This document shows positions 43,226 through 55,470 of a stretch of 64,000 nucleotides of DNA, piece after piece; the stretch's first letter is position 1, and each line of letters opens with the position of its first letter. Below the pieces are notes generated by a model, which saw only the letters and a program-made list of their open reading frames with translations, did no database searches and was not told the DNA's origin. The stretch is from Harmonia axyridis. Lineage: Eukaryota; Arthropoda; Insecta; Coleoptera; Coccinellidae. The stretch lies in the NCBI RefSeq assembly GCF_914767665.1, contig NC_059503.1, positions 39,432,001 through 39,496,000 of the forward strand, in the 5' to 3' direction. The position numbers and the translations under genes were made by a program.

Positions 43226-46200
43226 CCAAACTGATGATTCCATCAGTGATCTAGGGATAAAACACCACAATCCTCATAAAGAAATTCCTTGGAAATTGGC
43301 TCGAGAACAACTCGCTAAAAGTTTTTCGTTTTTTTTTGGTCTAAACCGTGAACAATCTTATAATACTTAGTATTTGCAGAATCGAAAATGAAAAAGGCTT
43401 TGTCGAAAAAACTTTTTTCGCAGATTAACATTAAAAAAAATGTGAGTCCTTGTCGGCACAATTTTTTCCATAAGACTCCCATTAACTTATGAACCGTTGA
43501 GTTTATACCCAAGGTATGGCATATTGCTGAAATTGTCATCAAAAACGCTATCTTATGATGTAATTATAATATACTGGGTGGGCCATTTGAAATAAGGAAG
43601 TAGTAGTCTCTTTCCGGCATAAGCAAAAATATTTCAGGGAGAAAGATCATTGTCTCAAACCCCAATATGCAAATTCTCAGCACAAAATTATGATTTGTTT
43701 TCCATAAACGGCTTGAAGGCTATCGCGGTGAATCACACTATATAATTAGATCGATATATAAATAAATAAAAATATTGATAGAAAATTTAATGAATAAATA
43801 AAAACTTTTGTAATTGGTTTAATGAATGAAGAAATTAATAAACGAATACAGAAATTTATATATAAATGCACGAATAAATAAATGAACGTTAGAATGGAAA
43901 TTGAATCACTTTATGAATAATCTACTGGGGATGAGCTGCCCAAAGATTGCAATAACATTCAATCTACTCATTTCCATGAGCCATAACACTCTCTTGTAGT
44001 CCAATAAATTATGAATTGACTGATTTCCATGGTTGTCGTCTGTTTATAGTTTGACATACAGTTTGTTTTTATCCCGAAAATGAAATCTACCCTTAAAATG
44101 ATTAATTGATCATGTATTGAAGAATCGAATAAAAGTTTCATGAGTAGAATTTTTCAAGCAGAAAATTTTCAGTATATGCAAAGAAAACGCTACTGCTTAC
44201 CGACGCTACCTGCTCTAACTGAGAATAACTTTATGAGCTTTCTACCTGTAGCATACAATTATGTACCAATTAAAATGGCTTCGCCAATATTCATAAAATT
44301 TTATTAGGTTATTCTGGTTAACAAATGCCCGACAAGAGCCTATATATTTAATGATGAATAGATCTGCTCTTGTTTTTATTTTAGAAACTAACTCGATGGT
44401 ACTACCACCCTCATTTTATGGTTATTGTACTTGTGCTTCAAAATGAATGAATAATAATGCTATCTGGAAACGAAGAAAAATATAAGATGAATTATGAAAT
44501 TCTTGAAATATTTAAAGGTCAATATAATTTTTTTTTTGCGTGTGACACTTCTTCCAGGACTCAATAGATTTGGTGAATCAGGATTAATTTCATTCAATTG
44601 TCACCATATGCCATCACGCATACCTACATGCAAAACTTTTATATTGAAAATCTCGCCATACCCCAGTCTCAGCAAGACTGTGCAGATTATTTATCATATA
44701 CCTGTGTTGTTTGATATTCTCAAATTCCTACTTTATAATCTAATAACTATAACAGAGATCTTTACACAGAATCAAGATTTATGAATTCGAATGTTGCATT
44801 AATAAATCGGCTAATTCTACACATAGCTGAATTTTTGAATAACTCACTTTGCAAATTTCTCGAATTCCTTCGAAAACCTTCAAATGATTTTTGATACACT
44901 AAATGAAATTTAGTGAAAAAACTTTGATGTTTCTAGTAATAAGACGTTTAAAATTTTGCACGAACATTCTTGTCATTTATAATAAGCATCACCAGAATCA
45001 GGTCATTAATTTCAAAATTATTTAGAAAAAGAAATTGCAGATAGCTTGATTTATGAAACTATTAGGTGGTATTTATTTATGGATGAACGACATCAATGCA
45101 TTCAAAACTTGAACATACTCTGAAAATTTCAAGGTACTAGTTCCATCAATCAAATTTTATCTTGCTGACGGGCTGACTGACATAAATGAATTTGAACATG
45201 GATTCTTCATTAGCGAGACTCTTTAATCTTTTGAGATAAATTTCTTATCGAGTGTGATTTTCAACACACAACTTACTATCACTGTTTTACTGTTGTTCAG
45301 TTTTTGATTTATAATCTAATGCACAGATATCGTTACTGAGTAACACCTTTATCATAGGCATCTATTAGCATTATCCTAGTTCATAGAAATAAAATTCAAA
45401 AATATAAATCGTCCAGTTAGTTAAATAGTTGAAAAACTGAAGTATATTATAATAACATGTATAAGTTTAAGATCCCTGCTGAATGTGACTAAATTTTTAT
45501 TGTACTTATACTGAATTCGACCTATCGACTGTACTTTTTCAATAGTTATCGAGCTATCTTTCCAAAAATTATAAATTTTAATGTCACTATCACTAATTAA
45601 TGAATACAGAAATACTCATTCGACAAATTTTTTCTAAACCTTTGTTTGGACGTCCTATGTTGATTGGAAAAATTTTAAATTTATGGGGTATACCGGATGA
45701 ATTTTTTGAACTGCATCATTTATATATTCTTTTGAGATTTGAGCAATACAAAAAATTATCAAACAATAAAGCATGTGTCTTAGTATTATTAGAGGAAATA
45801 AAAACATTTCAACGTATGATACACGAGTACAGAAAAAACCTCAGCAAAATCTCTCTCCCCGAATAGGTGTACCTAGTGTTTGGTTTGTTCATTTGTTTAC
45901 AGAATTAACTGACATATTTATATTGAAGAACCTCCGCTTCCTCCAAACAGAATCCACTTCATGCTTCCTCTTCACCAATAGATTACATAGGTATGTATTA
46001 TAATTAAATCTGAAATCAAAATAGAAAAGAACCAGAAAGAATCAATGAATGTATAGTATATCCAAAGTCACTTGAACTAGTCCATAAAAACGCTTGGTCA
46101 GATGTCTCTTTGATGTGGATACTCTGATCCGCTAAATACCGGGCTTTATTTGAAAGTATTGTTAGGCAATAAGATAACTGGCCCCGAAGGAATTTCTGGA

Positions 46201-46319
46201 AACTTGGACAACCCTTATATAATCGAAATATTCTGGCTTCCTCCAAGTGACTTTCGATATACTATAATAGTTTCCACTATATCGATTTGAAATTAGCGAC
46301 CCATTTCAAAAAATAATCT
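43226..46319. other. non-coding, one unexplained ORF
   Basis: No gene can be supported. Near 43574 the motif tactgggtgggccatttgaaa looks like a transposon end, but no partner was found. The + strand frame 45600-45866 (88 codons, including NKACVLVLLEEIKTFQRMI) has a protein-like look but no family that I recognise, splice sites or regulatory signals. It may be a scrap of a mobile element. Confidence 0.4.
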
Positions 46320-46720
46320 GAAACTGAATATATAGCTTGGAAACCACCATGTTATTTATAAATTGGATCAGTATTCACCAAGTGGGCAATGGTTTCTTCT
46401 ACACGATGATTACATAGTGGGCTTTCAATAAAATGCCATTTGAAGAGCATACTGTTGCAACCACCATGACCAGTCCTAAGTCGATTTAAAATGCACCAAA
46501 TTTTTCTAGGATATTAAAACCTGGGACTTCCTCTGAAGGATCAACGATTAGACTTTTGTTGAAAATAGTATAAGAAATCAATTCCGAACGCCAAATTTCC
46601 TTATCACTTTCATTAGATTGAAGGGAAGTATCAATCCATAAAGGTTTGTGTGACTTTAATCTGGCAATTCTAGTATATTTGGGAGGTAAGATACAATTGA
46701 AAATGAAATTCATCCCTAGA
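46320..46720 (-). pseudogene. LINE C-terminal fragment
   Basis: On the - strand, broken over frames, lies a region with ARLKSHKPLWIDTSL and then LNRLRTGHGG-CNSMLFKWH, SPLCNH-VEETIAHLVN. The RTGHG...CxCG-ETxxHIV pattern is the C-terminal zinc-knuckle-like region of I/Jockey-group LINE ORF2 proteins, here with damaged cysteines. No RT palm lies directly upstream. Confidence 0.55.
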
Positions 46721-49089
46721 TTTCTTTACTGCAACTTGTCTAAGAATATGAGGCGGAACTATATGTGACAGCACTAGTTCCCAATGTTAAGGTGTAGATC
46801 TAATACAGTCCATTCAGGAATTATTGACATCCCGGGTTGCTTTGGAAAATCGAAATTAAGTTGGTACTGGCTCATTCAGTAACATTTTGAATTGTAGATT
46901 TCGGGTTGGCATTGGAAATGTTATTGACAGGAGGTTAGATTTCAGTTTGTTTGTGTTATTGGTTTCGATCGAAGAAATTTTGAAACTTAAAAGTTATATC
47001 AATTTCAAACACACATTGATTAGTTTATTTGAGTATTTCTCACAGTACTGTTTGAAAAAAGAAGAAGGCAAGTCATTACAACCTGGATTATTAGTAGAAG
47101 AAAACCTATGCAATACGATTTCACCTTCAAAGAATCATTGAATGATTTGATTATTAACAAAAGCATTCAATATATCAGTCTGGATAAAATTTGACCAAAA
47201 AGCATCTGGATCTTTATTAATCAAAGACAATATTACATAAAATTAATTGGTTACAAGTTCAAAACAGTTACTAGGAGGAAAATTCTTATTGATAAAAGAG
47301 TACGATATTATGGTGAATACAGAGAATATTTGCAACAAAATGTGAACTTCTGGAGGAAACTTGATTATTTGAAAATGGCAGTCTTATTCAACAGTGAATT
47401 CTAGAAAGAAAACAAAAAGTTTTTCAAGTATATTCAAGGGTGAAAGTAGAAGGAGCGCTATTTTGAATGCTGGATTGATGGATTTTTACCTGGATATTTT
47501 GTTTTGATAGTGGTGATCATTAGGATTATATAAATCTATGAAGGGAGAATTATTTTATAATTGGGTGATAAATTAATACCTTTTCTGTAGATACTTGGAA
47601 TAATGTGCTCACAGATCAAATGATGAATTTCAAAAATTCATGGAACATGACCGAAGTTATATTATATTAGGCTATATGAAAAAGATCTGTAAACAAAGTC
47701 TTGGCATTGCCTCTATTAAGTTTTGTTTTATCTGTTTTTTGTTATTCAATGAGTAATCCTAACATTTAATAAATTCTAATTGCTTTATAGAATATTTACT
47801 GAATATTTAATCGAAAAATATATTCAGAAGAGTAAATTTGAGAATTTCTTCACCTCCTAACCTCTTAAAGATGATAACAAAATGCAATAAAATGTTAAAA
47901 TTCCCAATTTGAGAATAATTTCATGTAAAAATGCTTTTAGTGAAAGAATCAAAGCTGTTATAGGCAAAATACTTCATGTAATTTAATAGTATAAAAGCAT
48001 TTCAATAAATAAAAGAAAACTTGAGTGTACAAATATATCTATATTTTTCATACAAGCTTAATCAATCATTCACGTCATGAACAGTTTCAATAAATAGTGA
48101 CTTTAGAAATTAATTTACACATCGGCTGATAAATTGGTTCCAATTTTGAAAGTTACAGTACATTTATGTTGAAATTTTTCATATGCTACATGAGTTCTTT
48201 AAATTTTATTGCTGTCCCATTATAATTTTGTCAATTCATTCATTTAGTCACTCAATTCAAAGTATGAAGACGTTTTTCCTGATTGCTTCACCAGTTCAGC
48301 TACCACAGCTAAAATGATCCATAATCGCTGGGATAAAATAACATGTCAGAGTTATACGATTAGAATTTTGCACACAGTGTCCATAAAGAATGCCACAATT
48401 ATTGAAAAGCCTCTGGTGAGAAGGAATATGCATATTTTAATGATCTTCAATGGGATCTTTCATTGGAGACTCTTAAATGAATGGATATCTCTTCTCTTCA
48501 TTGGAGTTGCTTGACATTTGAAGGCATTCCACTTTATTTTTTCGTTATCGAATCTGAATTCCCATATATTCAATCATGATTGTATACCTGCCTTCCTAAA
48601 TTCGAAATTTTGGATTCTTTAAGATAGAAAAATGATATGAATAATATTTACTGATTATTTCTATGATGAACCATAGCAATTTTTAGTGATATTTTGGTAA
48701 CTAGAAATAATGCCGCGACTAGACGTTCACGGCCTGCTTCGATGTCAATAATTCTTGAATGGACTGTAGTTTCAATGATAATTCTCTTAGGAACGTTGAG
48801 CTGTGGATCAATTTTATGAACCTGAACACTATTGAACCAAATTCAGCAGCAGAAAATGGCATCAGCAGTCAGCACCCCATGAAGAACCAGCTAAGTTTTG
48901 GAGAATATTATTCCCCGACTTTAATTTCATACACGAATTTTCCAAATGGACCTTCAAATTCGAAGAAGAATCAAGTTTAACTTGATATTTGGGAATGTAA
49001 TTATGATTCAAGACGGAATTATTGAATGATTACTTTCAATTTTATATACTTTTGTTGGTTATTTAAATAAAAACAGGAAACCTCTATTT
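46721..49089. other. non-coding, nothing firm
   Basis: AT-rich DNA. The + strand frame at 48759-48980 (73 codons) is followed by AATAAA at about 49066 and preceded by a weak acceptor-like ctgtag at 48763-48768, so a terminal exon of an unknown gene is conceivable, but nothing in its sequence is recognisable. Confidence 0.35.
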
Positions 49090-49325
49090 TATTTGGATTG
49101 GGGCATAAACGCCACTCGAGAAAATATCTTCCATAATTTTTAGATCTTCATATGAAGTAGTTTCAATCATTCCGGAATCAGAATGACGAAACTCGAGAGC
49201 AATATCATTTGTCACACAAATATAAATTGAAAAGTATGGGAGACAAAACCAATCCTTGCCGAAGTCCATTATTCAACGCTACTATACTTTTGTCATCAAT
49301 AAAAACAAGTATCCTGTCAGATAAT
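49090..49325 (-). pseudogene. LINE RT palm fragment
   Basis: In one - strand frame the sequence reads ALNNGLRQGLVLSPILFNLY, the RT motif that normally reads NGLPQGSVLSPxLFNxY. It is interrupted by the transposon at 49329-50847; just beyond that (about 50850-50890) the - strand reads FLTDSFDRN, which is the expected preceding RT block. The transposon therefore inserted at a TA inside an already decayed LINE. Confidence 0.6.
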
Positions 49326-49328
49326 ATA

Positions 49329-50847
49329 CAGGGTGTCCCGTAAAGACCACGTGAAACCGATGCTATGACAAAATTCCCATTATAAAAGTCTTACCGTTTT
49401 CGAGATTTTTATTTTTTTTGGAAAATAATGAATTTTTGCTCCTTTCAATAGTTTTGTCCTTACGGTTGGTACAATTTTCCACCTTTTTGGTTAATTTTTT
49501 CAGTAAAATATTGCTGAAGAATGATTTCAACGTTTACATTAAAAAATCCTCCGAACATTTTAAAAGGGGGCTATGAGAAATATTTTTATTGGAAATTTTG
49601 GTAGTGGAATATTTTGTTCATGAAGTTTAGCCCATCGTAGTGGAACCAGAATGTACCGAGCTACTGCTGCACATTACACCAATAAATTATCTATTTTATA
49701 GTGATTTCAAAAAGGTATCACACAAGTCATTTGTTATTCAACGAAAAAAGATATGGCTGTTTTTATCCAAATGTGTAAGTTTCTGACAAAAGTTTATCAA
49801 TTCTGTTAAGAAATCTTCGATGTTGTATTACTTAGTGAACAATGGCAATTGTTTATGTGCAAAAATATTACTCGCATAATTATTCACCTCAACGAAATTC
49901 AATTTTGCCGGCAAATTTTGCGAAAACATCACGCAGATCCAGATTTTTTTAATGAGATCATTTGGTATAGGTATGCATATACTTTGTTTTTTAGGCAGCC
50001 GTAATAATAAAAGTCAATTGGATTTAGGTCAGGTGAACGAGCAGGCCACAAAATTTCACCTTCTCTTCCAATCCACCGGTTGGGATAAGTTCTATTCAAA
50101 TGTGCGCTAACTTCGAGTCCGTAATGTGCTGGGCATCCATCCAGTGGCACATCTTCCAATAAAATAGGCAGCTGGTTGGTTAAAAATTCCACCAAATAAT
50201 TGTTTGATGGCGGCAGTTCGATCAGGCCCAAAATTGCACCATTAAATATTCCAGTCCATAAATTGATCTTGAATCGATATTGTGATCTGTCTTCTCTCAC
50301 CTCGTGTGGATTTATGATATTCCAGCTATGCAAATTGTGGAGATTCATGTACTTATTCTTGGTACAGAAAGACTCGTCGCTCCAAATGATCTTATTAAAA
50401 AAATCTGGATCTGCATGATGTTCTCGCAAAATTTGCCGGCAAAATTGAATTTCGTTGAGGTGAATAATTATGCGAGTAATATTTTCGCACATAAACAATT
50501 GCCAATTTTCACTAAGTAATGCGACATCGAAGATTTCTTAACAGAATTGACAAACTTGATTTTGTCAGAAACATACCCATTTGGATAAAAACAGTTTTTA
50601 TGTTTTTAATGTGAACGCTAAAATCATTCTTCAGCAATATTTTACTGAAAAAATTAACCAAAAAGGTGTAAAATTGTACCAACCGTAAAGACAAAACTAT
50701 TGAAAGGAGCAAAAATTCATTATTTTCCAAAAAAAAAAAAAATCTCGAAAACGGTTAGACTTATAATGGAAATTTTGTCATAGCATGTGAGTTATCCTTT
50801 GATCTACATTCTCCCTCGGTTTGACGTGGTCTTTACGGGACACCCTG
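49329..50847 (-). mobile_element. foldback mariner-type (DD41D-like) element
   Basis: A 1519-bp element between TA dinucleotides with ends CAGGGTGTCCCGTAAAGACC. The left arm (49329-49965, 637 bp) and right arm (50382-50847, 466 bp) are inverted copies of each other; the left arm has about 200 extra bases at about 49556-49755. The arms contain not only the terminal repeats but also part of the transposase gene. The loop (49966-50381) holds the remaining transposase. An ordinary element would have short repeats; here the 3' end has been replaced by an inverted copy of the 5' end. Confidence 0.85.
49929..50498 (-). pseudogene. mariner-type transposase, C-terminus replaced
   Basis: A 189-codon - strand frame of an IS630/Tc1/mariner-superfamily transposase. 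It shows FCRQILREHHADPDFFNKII, WSDESFCTKNKYMN (first Asp), INLWTGIFNGAILGLIELP, then LPILLEDVPLDGCPAHYGLE (second Asp; several residues before it are missing), and WPARSPDLNPIDFYY (third Asp). By my count 41 residues separate the second and third Asp, as in DD41D (rosa-type) elements. After LKNKVYA the frame crosses into the inverted left arm and ends in the meaningless LYQMISLKKSGSA. The N-terminal DNA-binding domain is not open, so no functional protein can be made. Confidence 0.8.
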
Positions 50848-50879
50848 TATAACATTTCGATCAAACGAGTCAGTTAAAA

Positions 50880-51600
50880 ATCTCGAAAAGAAAACATCTA
50901 ACGGAAAAATGTTTCAAATGAAAAAAAAAATGGTTTTTTGGGAGAGATTTTTTAAACTTAGGCCTATGCTTCTTCCAAACACAAATGGTTTGTACGAAAA
51001 ATTTTTCCCGGTTCGTCACAGATGGCTCTCAAATCGAATTAAAATTTTCGTCTGAAGGACCTTAATGTATCCGTTCCATCAATCATTCTGACCTGTCCTG
51101 CCGAACTGTTTATTTTCAGCAGATGTACTATGTACTGTCATTTGGAAATGGTGAAATCAGTTGTTCTTGGTGTTTTTGGATTAAAACTATACCTACTACT
51201 ATAATTAATCAAAAAAAAAATCAGCGAGAAAAGAAAAATATCCAAATAGATCTTTTTCATTCAAGACCAGTAGAAGTCGTCAATCTTTATGCGCAAAGGG
51301 TTTTCCATCGTTTCAACTAACAGTTGGACAATTTACGTCAAAATTTCGTGTGAATGATTAATGAAATGGAAACATTGAGGTCCTTCAGACGGAAAATTGA
51401 AATTCGATTACAGAGCCATCTGTGATACATCGTGCAATATTGATTAGAATTGGATCAGAATTGAAAAATGTTGCTGCATAAGTAGCGTTTTCCCCTCAAA
51501 ATGATCAACTTTTTTTTCGAACATTTTCTCAAAAGGTGTTTCCTTTCCGAGATTTTCGACTGATTCAACTTGAAACACTCACTCGGTATAGGCCTTTTTC
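50880..51600. repeat. foldback element, arms of about 240-290 bp
   Basis: The stretch 50880-51118 is repeated, complemented, at about 51315-51600. Landmarks are AAAATCTCG-AAAGAAAAC near the outer ends and CACAGATGGCTCT, the AATCGAATT segment and GTCTGAAGGACCT near the middle. The loop is about 200 bases. There is no coding sequence and no clear target duplication. It starts only about 30 bases after the DD41D-like element ends. Confidence 0.6.
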
Positions 51601-53044
51601 GGAAGCACTAACAAAAAACGTCAAGTATATGGTATTTTTGAAAAGTAATTGAATATCACTCAATCATCTTCAAATTGAAGATTTCAGTGGTTGCTGTCAT
51701 CACGCTTACATATGGTACAAATTGATTTAAACTAACTGTATAAAATGTCCTTCTTCGAAACAAAGTTCACTTTTTTTTGCATTTTTTCTGATTTTGCATG
51801 GAAGCCAAGATATTGATAAGGATGGTACATTTTCAAATTGATACACTGTATAGCGAGAAGCACGCAATGATATCTTATCAACAAATGGTTCGTTCCAATA
51901 ACCACAATTAAAATAAGGTTATAAATAACTATTGTTTACGACTTTGGTATATGAGAAGAAATTAAGGTATGTAAATATTCGAGAAGTAAGTGATCAAAAT
52001 ATGAGTGCTTCATATTTCAGACAGAAGAAGAGTAAAATGCTCGGTAAAATGTAAGAACTAGAAGATTCCGCAGAATTTGGGTAGGTAACGCCTTGCCAAC
52101 TGAAGGATACGAGTCTAGCTCTAGGCAATCTAGAGTTCAAATGGAAGTTACAAGTAGCTATTCACAAAAAACTTGGGATGCACATAAAATAATGATTCGC
52201 AATTAAGTGGCATATCATCCGTATAATCAGTTATGCATTTCTACCTGCAAGCGACCGTCGTCAGGTAGAAAAAGTTGAAAACAAGACGAAAAACACAAAC
52301 AGCAATCGATAGCGTGCATTCAATTTAGAATACGTTCAACCCTTTTTTCAACGTCGGTCTTAGATTTCTCGTGTAACAAATGCGGGGATCTGATACCGAT
52401 GGACTTTTCGATACTCGAAACTGCTATTGCTTTTTTTCCGAACAAATGAGTGATCAGGACTAGATCGTTAATCAGAGGAAGGATACCTGCCGAAAAATGC
52501 ATGTATAAATGCATAAGGATGAGGTCAATAATCGAAAGATACGTGGGAAAACATAGCAATAAAAACACAGTTGGGGAAGGTGATCCTGTTGACTCTTGGT
52601 ATTTTGACGAAGAAATTGATTTATTGCTTATGAACGAGATGGAGAGGTTTGTCGTAATAATAAGAAGAGCAAATTCGACCCATCTAGAATTTTTTGAAAC
52701 TAATCTGTCAGATCATTTTGGCAATATAAATTCAAGCTTGTCTGCACTTTCTTCTTCTGCGGGCTGTGGTAATTAATAAAATGGTCATATTTCCATGGAA
52801 ACGATAGTACAAATTTCCAATTGCTTTGCGTAGGAGGGGCTAAATGATCAAAAGGTAATTTTTCCATTGAAACAACATCGGAATTCAATGTGTAAGCCAT
52901 AGCAATATGCTGAAATCTAGTGGAGTATAGGCAATCTACCTGAAATCTTAGAAGGCTCAAAACTGAATTAATATAAAAATGATATTTCTGCCGCACAATT
53001 GAAGACGGGACATTTTTATTAAATGTGTATAAGTAATTTAGTTA
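51601..53044. other. non-coding, nothing recognised
   Basis: Overlapping open frames on both strands at 52320-52776 (82 and 108 codons) have no recognisable domain. No other feature is supported. Confidence 0.4.
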
Positions 53045-53168
53045 ATTCAAGGAAGTATTTCGGTTCTAAGGCAAAAATGTTATGCCCTACGCCACTACTT
53101 TAATTTCTCCTAATTTCCTACTGTTTTCTGATCGGTAAACTTTCCTCCCTACTGCATGTCACTTTTTT

Positions 53169-55470
53169 TATTTATTTATTTATTTATTTATTTATTCATA
53201 AATACATCCAACAGGCCAAGGCCCAATTACAGGTGTATGCAATAATACAAAAAAAAATCACAATAGTACATCGCCGTTGATAAAGTAGATAAAAAAAATA
53301 AGGTAACATGCAGTCTTAGAATAATGAAAATAAAAAAAAAAAAAAACATACATATACAATGAATCATCTATGTCGGTTAGTTCCTCAACGTGTGGTTCAA
53401 TGATCTCCTGAATTGAGATAATGAAAGAAAAAATATGTCAACATTCCTTAGATTGTTATAACTTCTGCACATTGTTGTTAGCGGACAGAAAAAGTGATGA
53501 TATGAATTTGGTACATCAATATGAAATGTTGTGTGTGATCTAGAAGTGAAACGAGGAACATTAAATTGCAATGAGGAGAGCAAAGCCATTGAATCTACTT
53601 GATTGTGCACGATCTTGTAAAGAAATATCAAATCATTTATTTCACGGACCTTTCTAAGCGAAGCGAACTCAAACTCATTCAAAAGTGATTCATAACTGTG
53701 GTTTCTATCTGGATAAGAACCATGTTTCATGAAATAAAGGAATTTTATGAATTTTTTCTGCACCCTCTCAATACAATCGATGTATTTTTTATGACAAGGA
53801 TTCCATACTACACTACAATATGTAAGTTTACTTCTAACAAGTGCCTGATAAATGGTTGAGATCGCTTTCAACGAAGAAAATTCCTTACAATTGCGTATTA
53901 CAAAACCCAGAGTTTTCATGGCACTAGAAGTTATATTTTTTATATGAGACGAGAAAGTTAGTTTCTGATCAAAAAGAATACCCAAATCTCTCGCCTCAGT
54001 TACTCTCGTCAAATTCAAGTTACTGATTTTGTAGTGGAAAGTAATTGGTGTCAGTTTCCTCGTAAACGTCATTGTTTTACACTTCTCTATATTCAGAGGC
54101 AATTCGTTCTCAACACACCATCTAGATAGCCTATTGAGGTCGTCTTGCAGTAGCGAGCAATCAAGTACACAACTAACTTCTTTAAATAACTTCAAATCAT
54201 CAGCAAAAAGCAACTTATGTGAACAAATGATACCCAAAATGTCATTAATGAACAAAATAAACAAGAGTGGTCCCAAATTGGATCCCTGCGGAACGCCTGA
54301 AGTCGCGGTGAACGAAAATGACCTCAATCCTTCATATTCAACATAGTATTCCCTATTGGTCAAGAAGGACTCAAGGAGTGATACAAGAACATTCGATAAG
54401 CCAAATTTGAACAACTTCCTAAGTAATCGTTTATGTGATACACGATCAAAAGCCTTGCTGAAGTCTGTGTAGACTACATCAATCTGATTCCTTGAGTCCA
54501 GGGATTTCGATACATGTTGTGTAAATACAGAGAGATTTGATACTGTACTGCGAGATCGGACAAAACCATGCTGAAATTCGGAAATTGATGTTCGTACGTG
54601 CTCGAAAATTATATCAGACAAAATAATCTCTATTAATTTGGAAAAAACTGATATCAGGGCAATAGGTCTATAATTAACGATCTCTGATTTCTTACCGGAC
54701 TTCAGAATGGGACATATACGCGAAACTTTCCAGATGTTCGGGAAAGTGCCGGAGGTGATTATAAGATTATACAGCATACGCAATGGCTGAACGAATAGTT
54801 GAATATGAGATTTAACAATGTTAACCGGGACATCGTCCGGACCAATAGTGAACTTATTTTTTAGTTTTTTTGATGCCGTTATAATCATATCCTCAGAAAT
54901 CAAACCTATATTCAATACCGGACCTAAGTTAAGAGATTCTACAAATGGAGTGTTAGAATTCTGCGTATCATTGTCACAAACATAAACACTCTTGAAGTTA
55001 ACTGCGAATGCATTTAGTATGTCCTTAGGTGTTTTCAACATTTTATCATTGAAGCACATGTGCCCAGGTAGTCGTGATATATTTCGTTTAGAATTAATAT
55101 ATTTCCAAAAATTACTAGGACTACTCTCCAAATCAGCTTGACACCTCAGTATAAAATCTCTATATGCCGATTCTATGTCAAGTTTAACAGATTTTCTGAA
55201 ATATCTAAAGCGCTCACGATAAAAAATCAGCCTGTGTTTTCTATACATTTTCAGATAATGCTTTTTCACTTTTATTTTGTGAATCAAGTCCTTTGTGAAC
55301 CATAATGGATATTTACGGGAGGAACATTTTTTCTTCGGAACACACTTTGCGATAACATCTTGAACGGTATTGTTGAAAACATCGCTAGCATCATGTACAT
55401 TCCCAATTTTCTTCGATTTGGTTCTTTGAAAGAGGTATTTCGTCTTATCGGTCATTCTTATTTTGATGTG
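53169..55470 (-). mobile_element. LINE B (CR1/Jockey-like), 5'-truncated
   Basis: This - strand LINE begins at about 55470 in the endonuclease-RT linker and runs in one open frame to its natural stop at 53377, then a short 3' UTR and an (AAAT)n tail (53169-53204). RT motifs: FTIGPDDVPVNIVKSH, EIVNYRPIALISVFSKLIEI, FQHGFVRSRSTVSNL, IDVVYTDFSKAFDRVSHKRL (first Asp), TATSGVPQGSNLGPLLFILF, KLLFADDLKLFKEV (FADD), ARDLGILFDQKLTFSSHI, and the C-terminal SKLTYCSVVWNPCHKKYIDC. The RT appears complete and uninterrupted, so the insertion is comparatively young; only the 5' end is missing. Confidence 0.85.

Noticed and set aside
45600..45866. 88-codon + strand frame as a host gene
   Set aside because: Looks protein-like but has no recognised family, no splice or promoter context, and lies between LINE fragments; mentioned only in the stretch description.
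48759..48980. Terminal exon of an unknown gene
   Set aside because: Weak acceptor and a downstream AATAAA exist, but the 73 residues resemble nothing and no upstream exon is visible.
52320..52776. Overlapping frames of 82 (-) and 108 (+) codons
   Set aside because: They cover each other on opposite strands and neither shows a domain, so at most one could be real and there is no basis to choose.
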